A DNA stretch of 35,732 nucleotides from Xanthobacteraceae bacterium. Lineage in GTDB: Bacteria; Pseudomonadota; Alphaproteobacteria; Rhizobiales; Xanthobacteraceae. Numbering within the stretch: the first letter of the stretch is position 1; every line of letters begins with the position of its first letter. The position numbers were made by a program, and so were the translations under genes. Positions 18,128 through 26,664 of this stretch are shown in pieces. Under the pieces are notes generated by a model that saw only the letters and a list, made by a program, of their open reading frames with translations, made no database searches and was not told the origin of the DNA. Location: assembly GCA_030041005.1 (NCBI GenBank), contig JASHOR010000187.1, positions 1 to 35,732 of the forward strand, given 5' to 3'.

Positions 18128-18778
18128 CTAAAGCTGCAGAATTGAGTCGAAATCCCAGGACGAGCCGCTTGGATTGTCCCCGATCCGTATCGTCGTGTCG
18201 TTGACGAACGTGTACGGTGGAACCGGCAGATTATAGGGCGCCGGCACGCCGCTATAGACCCGTCCGGCCGCGTCGTATTTGGAGCCGTGGCAGGGGCAGA
18301 AATAGCCGCCGATCCAATTCGCGACCGGAGTGGTCGGGCTCGGGTTCGGATAGAACAGCGGGATGCAGCCCAGATGCGTGCAGATACCGACCAGCACGCC
18401 GAATTCCGGCTTGATCGAGCGATGCCAGTTGGTCGCGTAGGGCGCCTGTTGCAGGTTCTCGGAATTCGGGTCGGCGAGCAGCGACGTATCCTGGGCGCTT
18501 TGGAGCATCTGCAGCGCCTGCTTGGAACGGTGGTAGATCCAGATCGGCCGTTCGCGCCAGCGCACCATGATCTGGGCGCCTTCTGCGATCTTGCTGACGT
18601 CAACGTCGACCGGCCCGCCGGCCGCCAGCGTCGATGCATCTGGATTCATCTGGTCGACGAGAGGGACCAGAGTGGCGACCACACCCACGGCGCCGACCGT
18701 GGCGGTTGCGATATAGAGAAAATCGCGGCGAGAGGGTGCTTCGGGATGCTCGTAAGTGGTGGATGCGCTGTTCGCCAT
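18128..18778 (-). CDS. petA: Rieske iron-sulfur subunit of ubiquinol-cytochrome c reductase
   Basis: A 216-residue Rieske protein. [20 protein letters not shown] (16-35) is the Tat-type N-terminal membrane anchor, followed by the hinge region ([12 protein letters not shown]). The 2Fe-2S ligands are in CTHLGC (C133, H135, with C138 for the disulphide) and CPCHGS (C161, H164, with C163). NLPVPPYTF and DDTTIRIG-like terminal motifs are intact. It would carry electrons from ubiquinol to cytochrome c1. The segment [13 protein letters not shown] plus [11 protein letters not shown] reads, to me, more like beta/gamma-proteobacterial Rieske proteins. No cytochrome b or c1 gene follows: the downstream neighbour is convergent. 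Confidence 0.93.
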   Translation of the reverse strand: MANSASTTYEHPEAPSRRDFLYIATATVGAVGVVATLVPLVDQMNPDASTLAAGGPVDVDVSKIAEGAQIMVRWRERPIWIYHRSKQALQMLQSAQDTSLLADPNSENLQQAPYATNWHRSIKPEFGVLVGICTHLGCIPLFYPNPSPTTPVANWIGGYFCPCHGSKYDAAGRVYSGVPAPYNLPVPPYTFVNDTTIRIGDNPSGSSWDFDSILQL

Positions 18779-18883
18779 TTCCAGGCCTTCTGCTGATCGC
18801 GTCTCGGGCTGTGCGTCTCGGGTTTATGCGTCTTGGGCTGCTATGCTTCGTGGGCCGCTTTATGTCGGCCCAGGCGGGCTTCG

Positions 18884-20416
18884 TCAATCCAGCCGGGTGC
18901 GAACCCGCGCCGCAGTTTCCTCCACCGTCCCCGACGCGTCGATTAGCCTCCAGCCGAGCCTGCCGAGGTCGTAATTCTCCTGCGCCCGCGCCACATTCTC
19001 GTCCGCATCGGAGGCGTCGCGGACGCGCTTGCCGACGCGGGCCAGCCGCGTGGCCAGATTCGCAGTGAGAAAGACCGCCTGCAGGGCAATGCCCGCGGCT
19101 TCGGCCGCCGCTGCCGCAGCCTGGCGTTCGCCCGGTCGCGCGAAGACGGCGTCGAGGATTACCGCGTGCCCGGCGCCGAGAACGCGACCTGCCTTCTCGA
19201 TCAGCGCTGCATAGACGCGCTCATTCGCCTCGGGCCGGTATGCTTGCTCGGGAAGCCTTTCGGTCTCCGCCCCGCCGAACAGAGCCTTGCGTTCGATATC
19301 GGACCGCACGATGACCGCGCCCGGCATCGGGCCGATCTCCGGTGCGAGTGCGTGGGCAATCCGCGTTTTGCCGGTGCCGGAGAGGCCACCGATGGCAACG
19401 AATCGCGCGCGCGGCGGAGTAATGGCGCGCTGGGCAAAAGCGAAATAGTTCCGCGCCGACGTGGCGATGCCGCCGCGCTCCTCCGCGGCAGCGCGTTCCA
19501 TCCGCGCCACCGTGACCTTGGCGCGGATCGCGGCCCGCAGCGACAGGAAGAAGGGCAAGGCGGCGAGCCCATCGAGGTCGCTGTCCCGCCGCGACTCCAC
19601 GAGATAGCGGTTGAGTACGACATTCGCCGCGGATCGGAGACCGCGCTCGAGCAGGTCCATCAGCAGGAATGCCAGATCGTAGAGAACGTCGCCGGAGGCG
19701 ATGAGATCGCTGAATTCGATGGCGTCGAATAGAACCGGCTTGCCGTCGATCAGCGCGATGTTGCCGAGATGCAGGTCGCCGTGGATGCGGCGCACCAGAC
19801 CGCGCCGGTCGCGCTCCTGCAGAAGAGGGACGATGCGTTCGTAGGAACGGCGGCTGGCACGGGTCAGCGCGTCGACCTCAGCCGCAGCGAAGATTTCCGG
19901 GTGCTGGCGAAACGCCCCGGCGTGCTCGTCAATGTAGGAGCCGATTGCTGCGATCCAGGGAGTCCCTGCGACAGACTTGGCGCGCGCGTGCGCTGTGGCG
20001 ACCGCATGGCCGAGCGCATCCGCGAGTGACTCGTCGATCTTGTCGGCAAGGCGATCGAGCGTACGGCTCTCGTCAAAGCGGCGCATTTCGACCGCCCATT
20101 CGACCGGCGCGCCGCCACCGCCGATCGACAATGTGCCGTCCGCGGTGCGGGCAATGGCGATCACGCCCCGATAAATGTCCGGCGCATAGGGTGCGTTAAC
20201 GGCAAGCTCGGCCTCGCAAGCCTGCTTGCGCTTGGCCAGCGTCGAATAGTCGAGGAAGGGAAAGCGCACGGCGCGCTTGACCTTGAGTGCGCGTTCGCCA
20301 ACCAGGAATACTGACGCCGCGTGCGTATCGATGCGCTTGACCGGCTCCCCGCCATGGGTTCGCGGATCCGCGAGGAAGGCGAGAACCTCGTCCTGACCGT
20401 CCGCACCATCGCCCAT
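18884..20416 (-). CDS. Fused aminoglycoside-phosphotransferase-like / P-loop kinase protein
   Basis: A 510-residue two-domain protein. The N-terminal half (about 25-320) is an APH/choline-kinase-like fold with the catalytic loop IHGDLHLGNIALID and the metal-binding FDAIEF. The C-terminal half starts with the Walker A GLSGTGKT (about 344-351) of the AAA_33 zeta-toxin/gluconate-kinase-like P-loop family. It includes a later lid Arg segment (TRLARVGKRVRDASDADENV). The architecture is common in rhizobia and annotated as a bifunctional aminoglycoside phosphotransferase/ATP-binding protein; the physiological substrate is not known. It is divergent from the ThDP enzyme. The start lacks a strong ribosome site. 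Confidence 0.88.
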   Translation of the reverse strand: MGDGADGQDEVLAFLADPRTHGGEPVKRIDTHAASVFLVGERALKVKRAVRFPFLDYSTLAKRKQACEAELAVNAPYAPDIYRGVIAIARTADGTLSIGGGGAPVEWAVEMRRFDESRTLDRLADKIDESLADALGHAVATAHARAKSVAGTPWIAAIGSYIDEHAGAFRQHPEIFAAAEVDALTRASRRSYERIVPLLQERDRRGLVRRIHGDLHLGNIALIDGKPVLFDAIEFSDLIASGDVLYDLAFLLMDLLERGLRSAANVVLNRYLVESRRDSDLDGLAALPFFLSLRAAIRAKVTVARMERAAAEERGGIATSARNYFAFAQRAITPPRARFVAIGGLSGTGKTRIAHALAPEIGPMPGAVIVRSDIERKALFGGAETERLPEQAYRPEANERVYAALIEKAGRVLGAGHAVILDAVFARPGERQAAAAAAEAAGIALQAVFLTANLATRLARVGKRVRDASDADENVARAQENYDLGRLGWRLIDASGTVEETAARVRTRLD

Positions 20417-20479
20417 GCCGCCGCGGCCCTCTTTTCAATGATGGTTCACTTTTGCGCTAGATAGTGCACTCATCGGCCA

Positions 20480-20535
20480 GCGTGCCAAGGCGAGCGTGCC
20501 AAGGCGAGCGTGCCAAGGCGAGTATGCCAAGGGTA
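20480..20535 (+). repeat. 14-bp tandem repeat, about four copies
   Basis: Three exact copies of GCGTGCCAAGGCGA (20480-20493, 20494-20507, 20508-20521) are followed by a decayed fourth, GTATGCCAAGGGTA (20522-20535). They occupy the leader between the divergent kinase and ThDP genes, ending 17 bases before the ThDP ribosome site. Copy-number slippage would alter this leader. Each unit contains TGCCAAGGCG, a partly palindromic core that could bind a regulator. Confidence 0.9.
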
Positions 20536-20564
20536 GCAAGGCCAGTGCCCCGGAGGAGGCTTCC

Positions 20565-22244
20565 ATGCGCGGTAAGGACAATATGCGCACAGCCGCCGAG
20601 GTTCTGGTCGATCAGTTGCGCATCCACGGCGTGCGCCACGTCTTCTGCGTGCCGGGCGAGAGTTATCTTGCCGTACTCGATGCGTTCCACGGCAGCGACC
20701 TCGCCGTGACGGTGTGCCGGCAGGAGGGTGGCGCGGCCATGATGGCGGAGGCCATCGGCAAAGTAACCGGGCGGCCCGGGGTCTGCTTCGTCACCCGCGG
20801 TCCGGGTGCCACCAATGCTGCGGCGGGCATCCATATCGCGCGCCAGGATTCGACCCCGCTCGTCATGTTCGTTGGCCAGGTGGCGCGCGACATGCGCGAG
20901 CGCGAAGCGTTCCAGGAGCTCGATTACCGCGCCGTGTTCGGCTCGATGACCAAATGGGCGACCGAGATCGACGATCCGGCGCGAGTGCCGGAAATCGTCT
21001 CGCGCGCTTTCTTCACTGCCGCCAACGGCCGGCCGGGTCCTGTCGTCGTCGCCATCCCCGAGGACATGCTGATCGAACGCGTCGACGTGCCCGACGCGCC
21101 GCCGTTCTCGCTGATCGAGATTTCGCCGGGGCCGGCGGACATGAAGACATTCGCCGAGATGCTCACGGCCGCGCGGCGGCCGATCATGCTGCTCGGCGGC
21201 AGCCGCTGGTCGCAGGCGGCCTCGGATTCGATCGCCCGCTTTGCGCAAAGGCATTTGCTTCCGGTTGCCACTACGTTTCGCCGCGCTCATCTGTTTGACG
21301 CGTTGCATCCCTGTTACGCGGGCGATCTCGGCATCGGCCCCAATCCGAAGCTGGTCGAGCGCATCAAGGGGGCCGATCTCGTCATTCTGCTCGGCGGCCG
21401 GCTCGGCGAATTGCCGTCGCAGAGCTACACCTTGTTCGACATCCCGCAACCTCAGGTACCGTTCGTTCACATCCATCCGGGAGCGGAGGAACTGGGCCGC
21501 GTGTACAGCCCGCATCTTGCGATCAATGCCACGCCGGGTGCGTTTGCAGCCGCGGCGGAAGCGCTCGATCTGCCGCATGCATTGCGCGCAGAGGCCGAGG
21601 CCGCACATGCCGATTACCTCGACTGGACGGAAAAGCCCACCGCCCAGCCCGGCGGGGTCAATTTCGGCGCCGTCATGGTCTGGCTGCGCAACAACCTTCC
21701 GCCGGACGCCATCATCTGCAATGGCGCCGGCAATTATGCGGCCTGGATCCATCGCTTCTTCCGCATGCGCCGGTTCGGCCAGCACGTTGCGCCGACCGCG
21801 GGTTCGATGGGCTTCGGCGTGCCGGCCGCCGTCGCCATGAAGCGGCTCTTTCCCGACCGCCAAATCGTCTGCGTCGCCGGCGACGGCGACTTCTTGATGA
21901 ACGGTCAAGAGTTCGCGACCGCCGTTCAATACGATCTGCCGTTCACGGTCCTGATCGCGGACAACGGTCTTTACGGCACAATCCGCATGCATCAGGAGCG
22001 CGAGTATCCCGGGCGCATTTCGGCAACCACATTGCGTAATCCGGATTTTCCCGCCTACGCGCGTGCGTTCGGCGGCTTTGGCGCTTCGGTCGAGCGAACC
22101 GAAGACTTTGCCGTGGCCTTCAACGATGCCCAAGCTTCCGGCAAGCCGGCGATCGTTCGCCTGAAGATTGATCCCGAAGCGATCACCCCGGTGACGACAC
22201 TTTCGAAGATAAGGGCGAAGTCGCTTGCGGAGAGAGGCCGCTGA
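20565..22244 (+). CDS. Thiamine diphosphate-dependent enzyme, acetolactate synthase-like
   Basis: A 559-residue ThDP enzyme with the three-domain acetolactate synthase/pyruvate decarboxylase layout. The N-terminal PYR domain has the catalytic Glu in CRQEGGAAMMAEA (E54). A central Rossmann-type domain contains PIMLLGGSRWSQ and LVILLGGRLGELPSQ. The C-terminal PP domain has the GDG...N cofactor motif (AGDGDFLMNGQEF and ADNGLYGTI, from about 439). The Glu argues against glyoxylate carboligase, which lacks it. The substrate cannot be fixed: benzoylformate-, sulfopyruvate- or acetolactate-type reactions are all possible. GGAGGAGG (20552-20559) gives a strong start at the ATG at 20565; no small regulatory subunit follows. 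Confidence 0.9.
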   Translation: MRGKDNMRTAAEVLVDQLRIHGVRHVFCVPGESYLAVLDAFHGSDLAVTVCRQEGGAAMMAEAIGKVTGRPGVCFVTRGPGATNAAAGIHIARQDSTPLVMFVGQVARDMREREAFQELDYRAVFGSMTKWATEIDDPARVPEIVSRAFFTAANGRPGPVVVAIPEDMLIERVDVPDAPPFSLIEISPGPADMKTFAEMLTAARRPIMLLGGSRWSQAASDSIARFAQRHLLPVATTFRRAHLFDALHPCYAGDLGIGPNPKLVERIKGADLVILLGGRLGELPSQSYTLFDIPQPQVPFVHIHPGAEELGRVYSPHLAINATPGAFAAAAEALDLPHALRAEAEAAHADYLDWTEKPTAQPGGVNFGAVMVWLRNNLPPDAIICNGAGNYAAWIHRFFRMRRFGQHVAPTAGSMGFGVPAAVAMKRLFPDRQIVCVAGDGDFLMNGQEFATAVQYDLPFTVLIADNGLYGTIRMHQEREYPGRISATTLRNPDFPAYARAFGGFGASVERTEDFAVAFNDAQASGKPAIVRLKIDPEAITPVTTLSKIRAKSLAERGR

Positions 22245-22346
22245 AAACTCTCCTTGCCGCGGGGGCTAATCGATCCCAGCTATGTACGGGCGGGCGGGGA
22301 AACCAGCGCCTGCGCCGTCGGCGTGGCGAAAGTGGAGTTGACAGCG

Positions 22347-22574
22347 ATGAAACCGATTCTCGGGTGCTTGGCACTGTCGTTGGCCGTGACCGTCGCCAGC
22401 GTTCCGGCCGATGCCAAGGGCTGCATTAAGGGAGCGATTGTCGGCGCCGTGGCCGGTCATTACGCCCATCACCACGCCTTGATCGGCGCTGCGGCCGGAT
22501 GTGCGATGGGGCATCATCTGGCAAAGGAGCGCGAGAGGGCCAAGGAGCAGCACACGCAAGACCCTGGTCACTGA
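22347..22574 (+). CDS. Small secreted glycine-zipper protein
   Basis: A 75-residue protein with a signal peptide (MKPILGCLALSLAVTVASVP, cleavage after ADA). A short glycine-zipper-like segment follows, GAIVGAVAGHYAHHHALIGA then AAGCAMGHH, and the tail is charged (KERERAKEQHTQ). Five or more histidines and two mature-region cysteines suggest metal contact or envelope association, but the function is unknown. Similar small proteins are frequent in Bradyrhizobium-type genomes. The start ATG at 22347 has GGAG (22334-22337) upstream. The 102-base spacing from the ThDP gene leaves room for its own promoter. Confidence 0.82.
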   Translation: MKPILGCLALSLAVTVASVPADAKGCIKGAIVGAVAGHYAHHHALIGAAAGCAMGHHLAKERERAKEQHTQDPGH

Positions 22575-22748
22575 GATTCCTGCGCCTGACCGCGGTAGCG
22601 CCCTGTTGGTTCTGGCCACATCAAGGGGAAGGCGCGCGGCGACAAAATGATTTCGGTCTGTCGTTCCGCTGCGCATTGCGGCTCGCCTTGAACCGTGTTG
22701 ATTTGCCATCTCTGGGTCGGTGATTCCCTGGATCCTGCGAATGGTCTG

Positions 22749-23408
22749 ATGCCTTATCGACGCACGGAGAACGTCACGCGCCGGCTCGCCGCCCGGCAGG
22801 CGTCGATTATTGCCGCCGCACGCCAGGCCGCGAGCGAGGGTGGAATGGCGGCGGTGCAGATTGCGCCGGTGGCGCGGCGCGCCGGCATCGCGGCCGGCAC
22901 GGTGTATCGGTATTTCCCCGGCAAAGGCGATCTCGTTGCCGCGCTTCTTGCCGAAGCCGCCGAACGTGAAATCGGTGCGCTGCGGCAAGCGGCTGACGCT
23001 GCCCCCGGTCCGTTGTCGGCGCTGGCGGCGGCAGTCATGGCGTTTGCGGCGCGCACGCTGCGCGACAGGCGGCTTGCGTTTGCAGCGATTGCCGAACCGA
23101 TCGATGCCGAATTCGATTCGGCGCGGCTTTCCGTCCGCCGCGCGCTCGTCGGCGAATTCGCCAAGCTGGTCGCGGCGGCGGCGGCGGCCAAGCACTTGCC
23201 CGAACAGGATGCGGCGGTCGCCGCCGCGGCGTTGCTTGGAATTGTCGTGGAGACGCTGATCGGGCCGTTGGCTCCCGATGTTGCCGGACGCGAACGCGAG
23301 ACCGTGCAGGCGGTCGCGCTTATCGCTCTTCGCGCGCTTGGCGTCGCCGATGCGAGAGCGCGAGGTCTGGTGATTCAAACGGCGCTGCCAACCGGCACGT
23401 GGCACTAA
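22749..23408 (+). CDS. TetR family transcriptional regulator
   Basis: A 219-residue TetR repressor, unusually Ala-rich in its C-terminal half. The helix-turn-helix is at about residues 15-60: RRAGIAAGTVYRYFPGKGDLVAAL contains the conserved TVYRYF recognition helix end. The C-terminal ligand domain shows no family I can name. It is followed by a convergent stress protein gene, with a perfect 9-bp hairpin between them. No inverted repeat that looks like its operator is evident upstream, so its targets are unknown. The ATG at 22749 is the most likely start; the frame is open upstream to 22695. Confidence 0.9.
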   Translation: MPYRRTENVTRRLAARQASIIAAARQAASEGGMAAVQIAPVARRAGIAAGTVYRYFPGKGDLVAALLAEAAEREIGALRQAADAAPGPLSALAAAVMAFAARTLRDRRLAFAAIAEPIDAEFDSARLSVRRALVGEFAKLVAAAAAAKHLPEQDAAVAAAALLGIVVETLIGPLAPDVAGRERETVQAVALIALRALGVADARARGLVIQTALPTGTWH

Positions 23409-23448
23409 TTCGGGGCGCCCACCTTGGAGCCATTCGTCAGGCCGCAGA

Positions 23449-23470
23449 TGCGCTGCCTCGCGGCAGCGCA
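23449..23470. terminator. Hairpin between convergent tetR and usp genes
   Basis: TGCGCTGCC-TCGC-GGCAGCGCA is a perfect 9-bp stem with a UUCG-like tetraloop position. It lies 40 bases after the TetR stop and 94 bases beyond the end of the stress protein gene. No T-run follows in either direction. It is a probable bidirectional termination structure. Confidence 0.5.
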
Positions 23471-23564
23471 AAGTCAGTGAAGGTCCGGGCTTTCACAAGG
23501 CGACGGGTGCCAGGCGCGAGAATTCCAATTTCTGATCGCAATGTCCGCACCCTGATTGCCGATC

Positions 23565-24395
23565 TCAATGCGACATCAGCACCGGGATCGTCATCGAGCT
23601 CAGGATGGTGCGGGTGGCGCCGCCAAGTACGAATTCGCGCAGGCGTGAATGGCCGTAGCCGCCCATGACCATGAAATCAGCGCTGGAATCGGCGGCGTGG
23701 GAGAGCAGTGCATCCGCTACGTCGATCTTGCCGCCGGCCATGCGCTTGACGTCCACCTTCAGGCCGTGACGGGCGAGATGCTGGCCCATATCGGCGCCGG
23801 AAATTTCATCCTGCTTGCCGCGCTCATTGGTGACGATCACCACCTCGACAGCGCCGCTGCGTTCGAGCAGCGGCATAGCGTCGCCGATGGCGCGTGTGGC
23901 CGCACGGCTGCCATCCCAACAGACCATGACGCGGTCGAGTTTCAGCGGCGCCTTCTGGATGTAAGGAACGATAATGACCGGGCGGCCGGATTCGAACAGT
24001 GCGCTCTCAGTAACCAACTGTTCCACGGCGCCCTTGTCCGGCTCGGCCTGGCCGACAATGGCAAGATCGAAGCGCCGGGCAATGAGACCGAACTGCTCGC
24101 CGGCGCCGGCGAAGCTGGCGGACAGCATGATTGGCTCGGCTGCAACGCCGGCGCGGGTGGCGACGGCAGAGAAGCGATCAACGGCGGCCTGTGCCGTACT
24201 CTGACTTTCGCGCTGTTGGCTCTCGATGACCTCGGGCGGAATGTAGCCAATAGCCCCCTCGGGAATGATCGCGGCGTAGACGAAGGCGACCCCGGCGAGA
24301 TGAGCGTCCAGCATGTTCGCGACCGAGACCGCGAAATCTCCGGCAAAGCCGCCGTCTTCGCCGAGCCCCAGATTGACGACGATGTCCTTGATCAT
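23565..24395 (-). CDS. Universal stress protein, tandem UspA domains
   Basis: A 276-residue protein with two UspA folds in tandem. The first (about 1-145) begins MIKDIVVNLGLGEDGG and lacks the ATP-binding loop. The second (about 150-276) begins DRVMVCWDGSRAATRAI and carries GGYGHSRLREFVLGGATRTI, the G-x2-G-x9-G-(S/T) ATP-binding motif of UspFG-type proteins. The role is stress survival through nucleotide-dependent signalling; specifics are unknown. It is followed upstream on the same strand, 57 bases away, by the cytochrome c gene, so both could form one transcript expressed under respiratory or oxygen stress. Confidence 0.92.
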   Translation of the reverse strand: MIKDIVVNLGLGEDGGFAGDFAVSVANMLDAHLAGVAFVYAAIIPEGAIGYIPPEVIESQQRESQSTAQAAVDRFSAVATRAGVAAEPIMLSASFAGAGEQFGLIARRFDLAIVGQAEPDKGAVEQLVTESALFESGRPVIIVPYIQKAPLKLDRVMVCWDGSRAATRAIGDAMPLLERSGAVEVVIVTNERGKQDEISGADMGQHLARHGLKVDVKRMAGGKIDVADALLSHAADSSADFMVMGGYGHSRLREFVLGGATRTILSSMTIPVLMSH

Positions 24396-24452
24396 TGCGG
24401 CGTCTCCCTGATCGTGCGTTGCGCTACATGAATCCGTGTGCCCGCCTCGCGG

Positions 24453-24884
24453 TTATTGTTTCTTGATGCTCCCGTCGGCGTTGAATTGGCTGATATAAGC
24501 CCAGAGATCCTTGATCTTTTGTTCCTTGTCCTTGCCGGAGATCCCGGCAAAGAACATCTTGATGTTCGGGATCATGGCTTGGGGATCGGCGATGTACTGG
24601 CTGAAAGCGGCCTCATTCCAAATGACCGCGCCTTTGCTTGCGGCGGTCCCGGTTTTTCCGGCTGCGACCATGGCGTCCGAATATTGATAGCCGGGAAGGG
24701 TACCGGCCCTGCGTCCATCGATGCCGTTCAGGCAGGGCCCAAGCATGTTGACCGCGTTCGGACCGATCTGGTGGCAGGATCGGCAAACGTCGAACACTTG
24801 CGCGCCCTTCGTCGCGTTCTGCGCGAATGCGGCGCCGTAGAGCCCGACAAGAGTGACGACGCCCAAGACGAATTTCCTCACCAT
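24453..24884 (-). CDS. Class I cytochrome c (c2/c550 type)
   Basis: A 143-residue periplasmic monohaem cytochrome. A signal peptide (FVLGVVTLVGLYGAAFAQ) precedes the haem motif CRSCH (C34, C37, H38). The sixth ligand is Met110 in IPNIKMFFAGI, matching the c2-type GTKMxFxG site. The GPxLxG loop reads GPCLNG, with an unusual extra Cys51 near the haem. It probably shuttles electrons between a quinol-oxidising complex and an oxidase. It is transcribed divergently from glcD across a 267-base gap; that gap shows no other gene. Confidence 0.92.
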   Translation of the reverse strand: MVRKFVLGVVTLVGLYGAAFAQNATKGAQVFDVCRSCHQIGPNAVNMLGPCLNGIDGRRAGTLPGYQYSDAMVAAGKTGTAASKGAVIWNEAAFSQYIADPQAMIPNIKMFFAGISGKDKEQKIKDLWAYISQFNADGSIKKQ

Positions 24885-25151
24885 CGCATCTTCCTTTGGC
24901 GATCGCGGACTGCCCCACGATGCGCGTCGTCCGCCCTCGCTTATTGCTGCATCGTTCGCGCCGAGCCGTTCAAGCGGGCAGGGAGCAGCGTGTCAACGTC
25001 CAAAATGACCCGGTGATCACGTGCTCTCGCCGTCAATGTCCGGCGGGTCGGTCGGCGGGCAAGCTCGTGCATGGCCGGCGAGACAGCGCCCCGCGCTCGA
25101 CTTTTGGCGCTATAATGGGACCACATCGGCCGCAGGCCTGGAGGATCGCAG

Positions 25152-26645
25152 ATGCCGTTGACAATGCCGCCGGCTGACGAGGCAGTGCTGGCGCGCCGCG
25201 CCGAGATCGTAGCGGCGCTGCGGCGGATGGTGCCGGGGGAGGGCGTAATCGCCTCCGACCAGGCGATGCGGCCGTACGAAAGTGACGGGCTGACGGCCTA
25301 TCGCCAGCTTCCAATGGTCGTGGTGCTGCCGGAAAACACTGCCCAGGTCGCGTCCGTGCTCGGTTATTGCCACCGCGAAGGCATCAAGGTCGTGCCGCGG
25401 GGGGCTGGGACCTCGTTGTCTGGGGGCGCGTTGCCGCTCGGCGACGGCGTGTTGCTGGGCCTGGCCAAGTTCAACCGCATCCGCGAGATCGATTTCGACA
25501 GCCGCGTCGCGGTGGTCGAGCCCGGCGTCACCAACCTCGCCGTGTCTGAGGCCGTCGAGCACGCCGGCTTCTATTACGCGCCCGATCCTTCCTCGCAGAT
25601 CGCCTGCACCATCGGCGGCAATCTGGCGGAGAATTCCGGCGGCGTGCATTGCCTCAAATACGGCGTGACCACCAACAACGTGCTCGGCTGCGAACTGGTG
25701 CTCATGACCGGAGAGATCGTGCGGCTCGGCGGCAAACATCTCGACGCTGCGGGTTACGATCTCCTCGGCGTCGTCACTGGGTCCGAGGGCCTGCTCGGTG
25801 TGGTTACCGAGGTGACGGTGCGTATCCTGAAAAAGCCGCCATGCGCGCGCGCGGCATTGATCGGCTTTCCGACATCGGAAGACGGCGGCGCTTGTGTTGC
25901 CCGCATCATCGGCGCCGGCATCATTCCCGGCGGCATGGAGATGATGGATGGCCCGGCCATCCGCGCCGCCGAGGATTTCGTTCACGCCGGATATCCGCTG
26001 AACGTCGAGGCGCTTTTGATCGTCGAGCTGGATGGGCCGCGCGCGGAAGTCGATCATCTGCTCGACCGCGTCCAGGATATTGCGCGCGCCTGCAACGCCG
26101 TGACCTGCCGCGTTTCCAATTCCGAAGAAGAGCGGCTGTTGTTCTGGGCCGGCCGCAAGGCGGCGTTTCCGGCGGTCGGGCGCATCTCGCCGGATTATTA
26201 TTGCATGGACGGCACGATTCCGCGCGCCAAGCTGCCGCTCGTGCTCAAGCGCATGCAGGAATTATCGGCGAAGTACGGCCTGCGCGTCGCCAACGTGTTT
26301 CATGCCGGCGACGGCAATCTGCATCCTCTGATCCTTTACGACGCCAACAAGCCCGGAGAACTCGAACGCGCCGAAAAATTCGGCGCCGATATTCTGCTGC
26401 TGTGCGTCGAGGTCGGCGGGGTGCTCACCGGCGAGCACGGCGTCGGCGTGGAAAAGCGCGACCTGATGCCGGCGATGTTTTCCGAATCCGATCTCGACCA
26501 GCAGCAGCGGCTCAAATGCGCGTTCGACGATAAGAGCTTGCTCAATCCCGGCAAGGTGTTTCCGACGCTGCACCGCTGCGCCGAACTCGGCCGCATGCAC
26601 GTGCATGAGGGGCGCGTGGCGTTTCCGGATATTCCGAGGTTCTGA
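25152..26645 (+). CDS. glcD: Glycolate oxidase FAD subunit GlcD
   Basis: A 497-residue FAD-linked oxidase of the glycolate/D-lactate dehydrogenase family that oxidises glycolate to glyoxylate. The PCMH-type FAD-binding domain (about 50-230) has VPRGAGTSLSGGALPL, PDPSSQIACTIGGNLAENSG and LGVVTGSEGLLGVVTEVTVR. The C-terminal cap has VFHAGDGNLHPLIL with the catalytic-site His and GEHGVGVEKRDLM. Four Cys in the first 230 residues are not a cluster. GGAGGATC lies upstream of the ATG. It heads an operon with a flavin monooxygenase, glcE and glcF, spaced by about 20 bases each. Confidence 0.96.
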   Translation: MPLTMPPADEAVLARRAEIVAALRRMVPGEGVIASDQAMRPYESDGLTAYRQLPMVVVLPENTAQVASVLGYCHREGIKVVPRGAGTSLSGGALPLGDGVLLGLAKFNRIREIDFDSRVAVVEPGVTNLAVSEAVEHAGFYYAPDPSSQIACTIGGNLAENSGGVHCLKYGVTTNNVLGCELVLMTGEIVRLGGKHLDAAGYDLLGVVTGSEGLLGVVTEVTVRILKKPPCARAALIGFPTSEDGGACVARIIGAGIIPGGMEMMDGPAIRAAEDFVHAGYPLNVEALLIVELDGPRAEVDHLLDRVQDIARACNAVTCRVSNSEEERLLFWAGRKAAFPAVGRISPDYYCMDGTIPRAKLPLVLKRMQELSAKYGLRVANVFHAGDGNLHPLILYDANKPGELERAEKFGADILLLCVEVGGVLTGEHGVGVEKRDLMPAMFSESDLDQQQRLKCAFDDKSLLNPGKVFPTLHRCAELGRMHVHEGRVAFPDIPRF

Positions 26646-26664
26646 TATTGAAAAATCATTCGCA

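Noticed and set aside
20457-22133. 558-codon open frame antisense to the ThDP enzyme
   Set aside because: It is opposite a gene with clear ThDP motifs and a strong ribosome site; its own sequence is Arg/His-rich with no recognisable domain, typical of antisense frames in GC-rich DNA.
20565-22244. Glyoxylate carboligase feeding from the glc operon
   Set aside because: The ThDP-activating Glu (E54) is present, whereas glyoxylate carboligase lacks it, and the gene is 3 kb away on a separate transcript.
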